From assembly GCF_020184175.1 (NCBI RefSeq), contig NC_065533.1:5478695-5542694 (forward strand): a stretch of DNA of 64,000 nucleotides, read 5' to 3'. The notes under the pieces are model-generated. The model had not been told where the DNA came from. It saw only the letters and a program-made list of their open reading frames with translations, and searched no databases. A program made the translations under genes and the position numbers. Origin of the DNA: Aphis gossypii (taxonomy: Eukaryota; Arthropoda; Insecta; Hemiptera; Aphididae). Position 1 is the first letter of the stretch, and the number at the start of each line of letters is the position of its first letter. Of the stretch, positions 14,001 to 24,351 are shown in pieces.

Positions 14001-16499
14001 TGTACCTGTGTGGCATCCAAACAGCGTTGTTAGTTGTCATGGTTCACGCGATACCGTAAGACTTTGTAAAACATTGATGTATGTTTTTTTTATATATAGA
14101 ATACATACAACAATTTTGCTCGTTATCCAAATTCTGACACTGATGTGTAAATATACTGGTTTTAAAAAATTCAAAGCCACTCACGGGCAACATATCATAT
14201 TATAACCCGCAGAAATACTTAAATATGTAATTTTAATTTTATTCACACATACCTACATATTATACCAATATATATTATGAAGGAGCTATGAATATATCAT
14301 TTTGGAAGTTGAAAAATACGTGATTTAAAAATTGGAGAAAAAATGTATTAACTGTTTTTTATACGCGTCCATTAAACTAAATAGGTACATATAAGATCGA
14401 TATAGCGCAGGAACACGAAAAAATACGATCGAATCGAATAGGATATAAACTAACAACAGTTATTTCGGTCGACTTAATTGTATAAAATATAAATATTATG
14501 TAAATGTATTAATTAGTATCTATATACTGTATTTAGTGATAATTAGATAGGCATCTAAGCATCTTTCTATTAATCAGTTAAGTGTGTCAAAATGGTTAGG
14601 TATAGTAAAAGTAGATGGAATGTTCCATCTTAAGTACTATGCGTTCCATTTAATAAGATCATTGATTTATACAACCAACTGTTTATTTATATTAAAAAAT
14701 AGAAATCCTGGACCTAATCAAGTGTTTACAATGTTAAATCAGACTTTAGAATAAGTTACCGTATACTATATTATTGGATCATTTTTATGATTTAAAATAG
14801 AATAAATCAGTGCTGATTAAAATCGTATTGAGTAAAATAAGAGGTTACTTTTGTCAACTTTTTGGTTCGTACGTGAAATGTCTTGTATCGTCAGTCGTCA
14901 CCAATATAAATCAGTGTACAACGTTATCATAAGTAATCATAAGTTAAATACATATTTCTTTTTGAAATTAGTACATTTATGTATACTAAAAATATCAAGT
15001 ATCCAAAATTACGTTTATACTTTCATTCTTAGTATAGTGAATGGACTCACCGAAAAATTGGAATTTTTCCAGAAAACCTCTATCCGCGTTTATCGTTTAA
15101 TGGTGCACGTTTCATGCCCAGAGATTTTAATTTTCACTGGTGACTTGCAATGGCGTAGCCAAAATTTTAATTAGTTAGTGATTATAACCATATGAGCATA
15201 CAATATGATATTAATATAATGATATAATGGATTTTAAATATAATAATAAGAAAAAATTGTTACAATTCTATTATTAAAAGTGTTTTTTATTGTCCAAAGT
15301 TGTATAATTCGATACCTGAAGTTATGAAACTAACCTATCTACGAGGTTATTTGATTAAAAATATTATATTTTTTATAGCATGAAAATTCTGTAGAATAGC
15401 TGTGGAAATGAACTTGCTAGCGTAATAGCGTCAGAATCAATTAAATCAAAAACCTTTATACTAAATAGCTGAATGATTTTAGAAATCATTTATCCAATTC
15501 ATTATTAATCAGGTAATCATTTTTATAGGTGCAATCTAGAAATTGAAGGAAAGGTTACTTTTTATTCCTCTTAATAATTTTTTTAATGTCTCCAAAGTTA
15601 AGTCATTAATTTGTAACACATCTTGTATGTAGTTTAGTTTAAATTATTACAATCATTTGTATTTTTAAAACAGTAATACATTTTTTTTTAACACAAAAAA
15701 TGTTGATCTTGTACACAGGTGCATAGTGAACACTGAACGTTCAACATAATATGTTGATACACATACTCACGGTGATGGAATAACACAGTGGTTCTTAAAC
15801 CAATGTCCAGCGATAATTAAGTGTGTCGCATCCATGGTGACTGGAGTGCATGAAATTCTGTCGTTGCTCGTGAGTTTTTGAAATCCCGAGTAAAAAGAAG
15901 GATGACGCATTCAAGAATTTATACCATATACTTGGGTGGCCTTAAAACAGCCATGTATTTCCTTGTATAAATTTTCACTCTGATTTAAACTAATCGTTCT
16001 GTCATATTTATAATTTAAAATAACAACTTAAGTTCTTAGAAGTATTCAAAAGGATACGAAAAAAAAAATTAAATGCCGGTGTGGATGAAATATTCGAACT
16101 AAATGTGTACGAAACGGTTAATAGCCCCGACGTCCTTCATCCCTTCCACTTTGACATAATGTTATAACATTATACATTACACATACATCATAAAATTATG
16201 TCGAATATTTCAGCTGCAATATTTTTCCGAGTTTTCCCGACAAGTCTCGCTAATAGTTAGGTACATAATATATTGTATGCACCTATATATGATAGGTATA
16301 CAACAGTGGTTACCATACCAGTTACGGAGAAACGAAGGAATTCGATAATATACTCGACTGCATAGTATTACATTATATTCTATATAGGTACCTTATGTGT
16401 ATAATGCGTACCTATGTATGTATGACGTATGTATGTTTAAACGTGAATGTATAAAACGATATAACATATGTATTTATTCACTCGTTCCTATGTACCTTC
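11066..16499. other. Gene-free AT-rich region with repeat remnants
   Basis: No gene is supported here. Single hAT-like ends without partners occur at about 13409 (GGGTGGCCAAC), 15148 (CAATGGCGTAGCC) and 15790 (CAGTGGTTCTTAAACC). A fragment containing ACGATTCTGAGCGAAG at about 11909-11925 belongs to a word family also seen near 40.6 and 43.2 kb. An (AAT)n run lies at about 11317-11336. One exon-like segment (13881-14055) is listed separately. Confidence 0.55.
13881..14055 (+). other. Exon-like segment, unknown
   Basis: A good 3' splice acceptor (TTTATTTCACAG) ends at 13880, and a consensus donor (ACC/GTAAGA) follows 14055. Base composition between them is clearly richer in GC than the surroundings. 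One frame is open throughout and includes a stretch with several Cys, His, Pro and Trp residues (for example VCQPPNLP and VPVWHPN). I recognise no family. It could be a coding exon, a non-coding exon or a relic of a repeat. The surrounding 135-codon open frame only begins at a non-ATG codon. Confidence 0.2.
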
Positions 16500-16860
16500 A
16501 ACAGTTGCGCCCTAGAGTCGTCGTTGTATTTTCGCTGTCGTCCGATTTCAACTCGTTTTTTCCCATCCACACCCGTATCACCGCACGTCCGAACTCACTC
16601 TGTCGACCGCTGTTCGCGGTCCGCTCACGTTTGGGGGACAATGTTGTTGTTATTATTATTATCATTATCGTTGTCGATGCGGCTGCAGTTAATGTTATTC
16701 GTTTCGTTCGTTATTCGACTGGCTACGACCCGTTTACCTGTTCGCAGTCGATGATATTTTAGAAATATGCGCTTCGCCGTCCAGTTGCAGCAAGTACGAC
16801 TAGCAACATGCAGTCGGGCTTGATTGACGTCTATCCTCAGCCAATGTAGGTAACGCGATC
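16500..16860. promoter_or_regulatory. CpG-rich island, possible promoter/first exon (plus strand)
   Basis: CpG density and GC content are far above the flanks. On the plus strand an ATG at 16641, with A at -3, opens a 37-codon frame to 16754 that is almost entirely Leu/Ser/Val/Met at its start and would resemble a signal peptide. A donor-like site (TAG/GTAACG) follows at about 16850. In insect genomes such islands often mark transcription starts. No core-promoter element is convincing and no protein family can be named, so the gene call is only a suggestion. Confidence 0.3.
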
Positions 16861-19800
16861 GTCACGTTTTTCAATTTAATTTCACGTATCGATAAGAATT
16901 TTTCATATTAGAACATTTTGTAGTGCATATGCAACGACCGTAATAAACTAATAACTAGTAACCAAATAAAGAAATAATAATAACATATTTTGTAGGTACT
17001 CTTAGCTATATGGTTAATTTTATTAAAAAAAAAAAAATTGTTATTATACATTTTACACGAATTTCTACATTATTTACACGGGAGTGGGCCGTTTTCAGCG
17101 ATCAGACTCCAATCGTTTATATTCACACAGTGTTGACTTTATAGGTCTTATAATAAGTTAATCATGATTGGCCACCTAAGCCTCCTAATTCCCTAGTGGA
17201 AAAATGGACAGCAGAAAGCTTTTGCAATAGCTGATTTTTTAAAATGGCCTTGTTAGTATCGCCATGGTGGAGGCGAAGTGGCAGACTTGGAGGTCCTTTC
17301 CAGGACCGAATGGATGTTTTTTTTAGCACGGTTGACGTATGAGTTGTCAATAGTTACTTACCGCTATGGTAACGACGTTCGACTAAAATTTAGTTATCAA
17401 TGCATTGTATCTGGCTTCACGATTTTGCATTGGTCACCGACGGCTGTTTTAGCTCGCCCGATTCTTGGTGTTTTAATTTCTTAGTCTTCGTGTCTCGTTA
17501 GTCAAAGAAGCTTAATAGTTTTTAAAAGTTCTGTTCGCGACAGTAGTATAGAAATTATAAATACGCGTTTAACGATTGCGCGTGAGATTGAATAAAACGA
17601 TAACGATTAACCATCTATCGTGAAAGTGAGCTAAAAATGTATGCTTTCACGATATTTTGAAAGTTTGAACCTAGCGAAGACCACTCTAAAAACACTAATA
17701 ACCTATCCCTGTTAAACCCCACCGAATCGGTACTAGATCGTTAATGTCCAGTCGAGTAGTCCGAATGGCACTCATACGACGACGTGGTCGTTTGAGATTT
17801 TCGCAATATAATGTTCCACATTAAAAATTAACTACTATGATTTCACTATTTCAGAGCGATGAAAATATTATGCTAATATAGACGGCTTCGAACATCACGC
17901 CGTCGTATAAAACTCACGTGCAGCTACCTATCGCGTAGGTACACATATTATAGGTACCTACTATTGGGCTGTCATTTTTAAATACGTCCAAACCTAACAT
18001 TATTATTAATTTTAATGTTTGTGGTCCAGCCGATTATATGATTCAATTTGCCCCGGAGCAGACTATGTTTACCATATAAACCTAGTACCTACGTATACGG
18101 TGAATATATGCATGCATACAATATGTGCAGGTAGGTACATTTAAATTCGCCCGAAACGCCCCCCTACGCATACGCCGAGTTCCCCGCATATACGTTACGT
18201 ACGTCGACGTACCTACACGGCGGATACAGTATCATAATATTATACAATATTTTATTATTATACATTATGATGAATACGTATCTAAGACAATGTACTTACA
18301 TTCCGGGCCGTAAATCGAATTATTTGAGTACTGCTAGTTGTTATTCACTGGTATTGTAATAAAATAACATAATAATATAATTATTACAAAAGTCTACGGA
18401 AGCAATTATTGATCAACCGCCTCAGCGAAGAATACCTGCGATCGTGTATCGTTTGTGTTCTAACGTTTAATCTATATGTGATATAAATTGTACGCATTTA
18501 TATGTAAATTTGAAATCAATATGAAAACAAGTGTTCTGTTCTAGTACGGTCGTGAAGGAAGCTCGTAAGGTCAATTCTTCGGGGAACAAGAATAAATGTT
18601 CAGCTACCAATATTTTTTTTATAAAAGATTGAAATTCAAATGTTGAGAAAATTCGTCATATTCAAGTAAAATTGAAAATTATTTAATAGTTAAAATTTAA
18701 TATAATTTTCAACTGTAATAACTAGAGAATGAAAATTGAATGATAAGTTTATTTTAGAATGTTTCAACAGTAACCTAAAAATCTCAAAAATACAAATCCA
18801 AAACACTTTGTAGGCATTTAAAATTCAAATGTTGACGAAATATTATTTAGATTTTATTTTGTTGCAATTCTAAAAATATTATTATTTATTTGTAGGAACT
18901 TCAAACTTTTGGCCTCTAGTCACTACGTATATTACTTCTTATTATAATATATTATGATCAAACTATAAAAAAAAATATTTAGATTAATTTTAAACTTTAT
19001 ATAACATGAATGACTAAAAATTTTATAACATTTACTATTATAATATTATTAACTATAATACACGTATCTTATATTTTATACTATTACTAATAGTAATATA
19101 AAATAAAACATCTTAAGAAATATAAGTATCGGCTCCATTTAGAACCGTTGTGTATAATGTATATGCAATGATTTATTATTAAATTCAAACTTTAAACATC
19201 CATTTAAGTGAAGCATAAATGACTAGTTGATATACTCCACATATACTATACAGCAGATTGAGTATCCTGTTTTTTTTTGAAAATAATGTTGAAAATATTT
19301 TGACGTTTAAAAATTAAAATTATTTATTTTAAGTTTTAATAAGTTATTTATTGTTATTATAAGTTTAATCATACATTTCAAAGAAGAGATGTATTTTACA
19401 TTAATAAATAGATTATTAAGGTATATTATACAAAATATAGTTTCTATAGTTTACTTAAATGTTATAATAATAATTTAGAATTGAGAAAAAAATTAAATTA
19501 AAATTTTAGAAATCACTCGCAGTCGGGAAAGTTTTAAAATCCCCTATTCTAATTATGTCCCAACGAGATGATACAAATTGTAGATTATTAGTTTGTTACA
19601 AATAAAAATATATTAAACACTATTAAGTAATATTATTTAGTAGGTATACAATTTTAATAAACAAAAAAAAAAATGTTTACAATGATTAAATAACAAACTA
19701 AATTGTTTAAATATTTAAATATAAAACAATAATATATTTAGAAAATTTATTATCCTATTTTATTAGTTCATTTAAATGTAAAAGCTAATGTAAAACATGA

Positions 19801-20089
19801 AAAATGTTATTTTTTACTTTCAAAGGCTCGCCAATAGTTAAAAGAATGAATTTTCAATATTTTCGATGTGAGTATCTCCATAAACGTGAGAAAAAACAAA
19901 ATACAAAAAATCTGCCAAAACATAACAGAAGAAGATAGATATTATAGCAAGTGCAGTTTCAATATCGATTTATAAAAGGATAAAATTTTCAAAAACGCAT
20001 CTTTTGTTAGCATCATCTTATACCGTATAATGCATGTGATTATTATTTATGATATAGCATACACTTGAAACGTATTCGCGTATCATAAT
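16861..20089. other. Gene-free region
   Basis: I see no supportable gene. 17160-17480 and 17740-18220 are moderately GC-enriched. The first contains a short inverted repeat (GGTCCTTTCCAGGACC) at about 17291-17306. 18480-20080 is strongly AT-rich. Short frames occur on both strands, but they show no motif and overlap each other in opposite directions. Confidence 0.5.
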
Positions 20090-20920
20090 ACGGTCTGCAT
20101 CCACTCGGCGGCGGTGCCAGCCTAAACGGAAAGAAAAAAAAAACTGCACCGACTTATTATTAAGTTTATGAGCTGTGACGCGAGATAAATTTGTTCTCGG
20201 TGCGTACGTTGCGCCTGCGTATATATATATATATATATATAGTGCGTGTGTATGTGTTAAACCTCTTCACCCGTGTCACATTTTACCCCTGCAGTAAAGT
20301 ATGTATATGCTGCAGTATACACGTGTATAAATACACGGGGTAAAGTGACTACGAAAACCGCTATTGCAGGCCTGCAGTTTTTTTCTCTTTACCTTTCTCG
20401 CTTTCGCACGCTCTCCCCTTCCGTCTCTCGCGGTCGTCCTCTCTCGCTCACACCCATTACAACCACCGGCAGTGCTACCGTCGTTCCAACCGCTCTTCTC
20501 TTACCGAACATTTTAAGCTCCCCTCATAATCTGTTCGTGGGTTTTTGCTCCTCCTCTCCACCTCCGCCCCTACCACATCGCTCCTAACATCAACAACATC
20601 GTCACGAATCGTGTAAACCTCCCCTACCACCGTCGATATAACCCCTTCTCCACGCTGCATATGTCGCCGCACGACCCTTTGCCCCATGCACACATGCGCG
20701 CGATCCTCCACACACCGCGGGGTTGCACTCGTTCCTGGCGATGCGTCGCGTTGCACCTGTGCGCCGTCGCCTAGCACCTAACCATATTATATTATATTAT
20801 GTTGTACACGCATGCACGCACGTATATATAGGCATATGTGTATATACGTGTACTACCGTGGATGGCCCGCGGTTTCGGGTGTCGGCGTCCGGTAAAGTGT
20901 ACAGCACATAATATTTTATC
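20090..20920. promoter_or_regulatory. CpG- and pyrimidine-rich island, possible promoter and 5' UTR
   Basis: This is the largest CpG-rich block of the window. On the plus strand, CACGTG (an E-box) at 20320-20325 is immediately followed by TATAAATA at 20326-20333, a good TATA-box candidate. Downstream, about 20370-20760 is C/T-rich with many CTCTC and CGTCG words, typical of a 5' untranslated exon or promoter-proximal DNA. A 21-bp (TA)n run lies at 20220-20240. Frames of about 100 codons exist on both strands here, but they are products of the stop-poor GC-rich composition and look unlike proteins. Confidence 0.35.
20326..20333 (+). promoter_or_regulatory. TATA-box candidate with adjacent E-box
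   Basis: TATAAATA follows directly after a CACGTG palindrome, within a larger inverted repeat (GTATACACGTGTATAAATAC). It sits at the upstream edge of the CpG/pyrimidine-rich block, where a start site about 30 bp downstream would be expected. This rests on motif and context only. Confidence 0.3.
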
Positions 20921-21414
20921 GATCGAAAACTAGTTCGATGAAATTGTAAGTACACAATCGTAAATGCACATTGAACATTGTAACCATTTATATGAAATTA
21001 AGTATTTACTTACACTGCAGCATCGTACGATGACCACCGTAGGTATTTAACTTGGCCTATCCTATCCGTGCATTATATTTGCGAAAAGCTGACAGTGATA
21101 TTTTTAGATCGGGAAAAGTTTACGGAATATACACTATACTGCTCCAATATTTTATCATTTTGGTATCCAAACGTAAAAGTGAAGACTCCACGGCCCACAC
21201 CTGTGTGTGTGTGTGTTATCTCGTGTCTTTCAAAGGTACGACGCGACGTAGCAAATTGGCGTTGAGCAGTTTTAGTTTGGTGTAGTATCCTTTAATGATA
21301 GATACAAATTACCGACTATCAAATTTAAAAGTAAGAAAATAATTTGTGTTTTTATTATATTTTTAAACAAGTTATAATTACCTATTTTTAAATTGTAGTA
21401 TTTTGTATATTTAC

Positions 21415-21644
21415 TATAAATTGCAACGTGTGAAGTTTCCTTTCCACTTCTTCCTGGCGAACGGAGGTTTTTTTTCATATACTTATATTATGTTTTAAAA
21501 CTGAAAGCCGTCCAACAGCAACGGTATTAACCATCGACCGATGATATGAAACAATTTTAAATGTTTTTTCTTTACTTCGTCAATAATATTTGAATCGATT
21601 AATTAAAATTTATTAAGATCGTTTGGTAGCTATTCCTAAATTAT
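21415..21644 (+). repeat. Inverted-repeat arm, left (230 bp)
   Basis: The reverse complement of this segment is found at 30704-30921. The arms share long near-identical blocks, such as the segment around CTTCCTGGCGAACGG and the one around ATCATCGGTCGATGG on the other strand. They differ by scattered substitutions and a 12-13-bp indel near 21600-21612 (present on the left only). The left arm ends nine bases before the direct repeat that precedes the retrotransposon. No transposase or clear terminal motif is visible, so it may be an inverted duplication or two copies of an undescribed repeat. Confidence 0.85.
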
Positions 21645-21653
21645 AATACTGCA

Positions 21654-22187
21654 ATAAGTTCACATATAAATTATAATTTTCTTACTTTTAAGTTTGATAA
21701 TAGGCTATTTCTTTGTAATAGATATTATTAAAGGTTATTACACAAAATATAAACTTTCAAAAACAAATTTGCCATGTCGATTTGAAGAAGACGAATAACA
21801 TGTATACAGATGTGACATCTTTTTAAAAGATGACAGAAATCAATCATCAGTCATTTACAATTTTTCAAAATATGTATAAAAAATAAAAATTAAAAATTAA
21901 TTACCTTGGTTTAGTTTTAAAAAAAACTTCTGTTTTTTATATCATTTTGTAGGTATTCGATCACTGTATTGAAAATATACATATCATATATCGTATATTA
22001 CGCATATTATTGTCCGTTGTAAATATAAATAAATAAATTATGATATTCAAGAATATTATATCATTAGTCATTATAATGTCATATTTATTTCTATGATTAT
22101 CGTTTTTACAATTTTTTAGACAGTGTCCACTGTCCATTCACATATCGAATCACTTGCGCAATAGGTTTATCGACATACATCCCAATG
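21654..22187 (+). repeat. Direct repeat A, left copy (534 bp), flanking the retrotransposon
   Basis: Ends exactly at the base before the TGTAAC terminus of the left LTR. A second copy at 28591-29124 has the same length and differs at one position that I could find (T versus A near 21890 / 28827). It is non-coding and AT-rich. It contains short palindromes (CATCTTTT-T-AAAAGATG and GACAGTG-TC-CACTGTC). The two copies lie on either side of the element, so they are not LTRs. Confidence 0.95.
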
Positions 22188-23475
22188 TGTAACAAAATTG
22201 AACACGTATTTGTTCTCTTTATTTATTAACTTTTATTTCGATTAAAATTTATTACAAAAATAATAACAAGTGAAAATAATAATTATCTTAAATAATAATA
22301 CATATAATAGTAATTATAAGATGACACAATATCAATATTTTATCATTGTCCTATGAATAATAGTAGTAAGATAATAATCTGATTAGATTAAAATATAATA
22401 TAAGACAGAGGAAAATATATATATATGTAGATAATAAAAGGTTTTGTGAAAACATAAGCTTACCTGATAAATAACGAAATTCGCTATGCTGGTCAAAATA
22501 ACAACAGCTATGTTGACGATTATGGTTATTAAATATTATAGGCCGAGACTGACGTTATCGTTTAACAATCGTATCAGTATAACATATATATATATAACGT
22601 ATTGCAATGCGTTACTCGTCGTTGCCGATATATATAATAATGTTATCGCAAAGATATATTATTATTGATGACGATCACGGTCCCTACAAATATTGATATA
22701 TATAAGTATCGTCTTGCAACGGCGGACACACGTTGCCGATACGGGAATTGTTTTTTAATAGGCTGGTGGGTAAAAAATGACTTTACTTATTGTCTCGTAT
22801 TGCCACGGTTAAAGACGTTGCCGAAACAATAAAGTAAAATAGATAAAAAAATGTATAGTTAAGTCATGGGTTTCACTTCTTCGTTCTGTATTGCAACGGT
22901 TTCAAACGTTGCCAGAATCGAGTCGTGAAAAGAGAAAATTAAAAAAAAAATAATAATAACTTAATATTAAATAACTGGGTCACTGGGGACACGTGGAGAT
23001 TCACAAATATAACTATCGTTTTGCAACGCTTCTTTATTCGTTGCCGATAGCGAAAATGTAACGGACCTCACCGTGTCACTAGCTTTTTATTAGTCTAGGC
23101 AGGCTGTGGTATCGATTCGTACTATTCTGACTCCTATTTGTAGGCGTGCTTGTGGATATGATAAGTGTAAGCCGTTTGAAAATGTATTTGTTGGTTTCGG
23201 ATTTTATTGTGATTATTTTTGATAATAATGTAGGTATGATTGTCGGAGATTATGTATTATTGAATATTAATAGATTATTAGTTATTCTATTGCGAATTTG
23301 ATTTATTACTTGCAGTTTTTTATTACGAATTTGTCTTCTACAAAAATACGTTGCTGCGCCGCGCCATCTACAATGAAATATAGCGTGGGCGGTATCGTAT
23401 TTTCCTCTGCTAATGTTATTGTAATTGGTACGAGAGTGCGACACTGCCTATTGTAACGGGTCGTGTCTCGTTACA
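22188..23475 (-). repeat. Complete 3' LTR (1288 bp)
   Basis: On the plus strand it runs TGTAAC...GTTACA, a perfect 6-bp terminal inverted repeat with the canonical TG/CA ends. Its outer end abuts flanking repeat A, and its inner end abuts the polypurine tract. In element orientation, overlapping AATAAA signals (complement at 22218-22227) lie about 30 nt from the LTR end, so the R/U5 boundary is probably close to that end and U3 very long. The middle third carries the hairpin array described separately. Confidence 0.92.
22580..23050 (-). repeat. Array of five structurally similar hairpins within the LTR
   Basis: On the plus strand each unit is: outer arm, 4-nt bulge (TATT, TCTT, TATT, TATT, TTTT), GCAACG (GCAATG in unit 1, GCCACG in unit 3), 8-10-nt loop, CGTTGC, complementary outer arm. 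Core units are at 22597-22628 (arms extend to 22580-22645), 22706-22742, 22782-22838, 22871-22930 and 23013-23050. The outer arms differ in sequence (GTATCG/CGATAC, CTATCG/CGATAG, TTCTG/CAGAA, TTTACTTATTGT/ACAATAAAGTAAA, AT-repeat arms) yet remain self-complementary. A degenerate sixth unit may lie at 22548-22578 (ACTGACG...TATCAGT). In element RNA the bulge reads AANA on the 3' side. Function is unknown; an RNA structure in the 3' end of transcripts or a binding-site cluster are both possible. Confidence 0.85.
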
Positions 23476-23487
23476 GAGTCCCCTTTT
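23476..23487 (-). other. Polypurine tract for plus-strand priming
   Basis: On the minus strand AAAAGGGGACTC directly precedes the TGTAAC terminus of the 3' LTR. The purine run is 23479-23487. A run of about 20 A residues (T on the plus strand, 23490-23510) lies just upstream. In the family the purine tract survives RNase H and primes plus-strand DNA synthesis. Confidence 0.85.
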
Positions 23488-23833
23488 AATTTTTTTTTTT
23501 TTTTTTTTTAAAAGAAAATAATAAATTAAACTTTAAATGGCAGTAGGGTCAGTAAATAAATACATGATATACCTGATACATGATATATATGATATTGAAT
23601 TAAAAACAACAAATGAATTAAAGAATATAAAATAAAATAATACGCACTGGATATTGCAATTCCATTGTCCTAGTCAATAAACAACGAAATAAACAAATCA
23701 ACATTAAAAATAATCTATAGAATAATAAAAGCATATCAAAATAAAATGAACCTTAGGTAGTAAGCTTATAGCCCTAAAGAATATAATAAAAAAAAAAAAT
23801 GCTAATCATAAAATATATATATTGTATGGTTAT
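23488..23833 (-). other. Element 3' untranslated region
   Basis: No gene is visible between the extra ORF and the polypurine tract. The segment is AT-rich, with homopolymer runs of T (about 23490-23510) and A (near 23790-23800) on the plus strand. Start and stop codons are scattered without an open frame. Confidence 0.6.
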
Positions 23834-24274
23834 TCAGTTATTTTCTTTCTTCAGTTTTTGGTGTCTCCTGATGAGTCTACACTTGTCCTGATATAACTTA
23901 CGCTTCAGTTGTTTGTTACTCATCTTTGTAACATCTTTTTGGTCTTTGAGTTTTCTGTATTCCACCGTCAGTTTATCTGTACCATTGTATATCGCTGGTG
24001 TGACATCTTCCTGGATTGGACACAATCGAATGGATGGATGAAGTTGAATGGTTGATTCCAGCGAATATCTGGTGCACTTTGCGGCCGCTTCCCTTTCATA
24101 TTTCGCCTTTGCTTTGCGTTGTTCGATGTCGTTGTTCGGGGTATCTGTTGTCTGGATACGATTCACTGGAATGTCTTGTGTGACACGTAAGTATTCACTA
24201 TCCAGTTCTAAATATTCAGGACCAAACAGTTCTAGGTACAACTTTTCGATCTTTTGACTTGAGGTGGATGCCAT
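23834..24274 (-). CDS. Extra 146-aa ORF of the retrotransposon, unknown function
   Basis: Intact frame beginning at an ATG at 24274, about 77 nt after the pol stop, in the position where errantiviruses carry env. It is not an envelope: I see no signal peptide, no hydrophobic segment and no furin-like site. Residues 1-50 are acidic/polar (LELFGPEYLELDSEYL), residues 54-70 are Lys/Glu/Ala-rich and likely helical, and the last 45 residues are strongly basic (KQLKRKLYQDKCRLIRR within it), like a nucleic-acid-binding or nuclear-localising tail. No catalytic motif or zinc knuckle is present. Gag lacks a zinc knuckle, so a separately made RNA-binding accessory protein is a reasonable but unproven guess. 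Expression would need a spliced or reinitiated message. It could also be a captured host fragment. Confidence 0.7.
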   Translation of the reverse strand: MASTSSQKIEKLYLELFGPEYLELDSEYLRVTQDIPVNRIQTTDTPNNDIEQRKAKAKYEREAAAKCTRYSLESTIQLHPSIRLCPIQEDVTPAIYNGTDKLTVEYRKLKDQKDVTKMSNKQLKRKLYQDKCRLIRRHQKLKKENN

Positions 24275-24351
24275 TATTACTATCTAGGTAAATTTAAGAA
24301 AAATAAAAAAAAAATAACATATTATATACAATTTAACATTTTATACATAAT

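Noticed and set aside
14851..15174. 107-codon plus-strand frame
   Set aside because: Non-ATG start, no motif, and its end runs into a hAT-like terminal word (CAATGGCGTAGCC).
15787..15850. CAGTGGTTCTTAAACC... resembling a hAT terminus
   Set aside because: No matching inverted end or target duplication found nearby, so an element cannot be delimited.
20273..20777. Overlapping frames of about 100 codons on both strands
   Set aside because: They lie in stop-poor CpG/pyrimidine-rich DNA, oppose each other on the two strands, and show no domain, only composition bias.
23250..23444. 64-codon minus-strand frame inside the LTR
   Set aside because: Short, without motif, and within U3 of the LTR.
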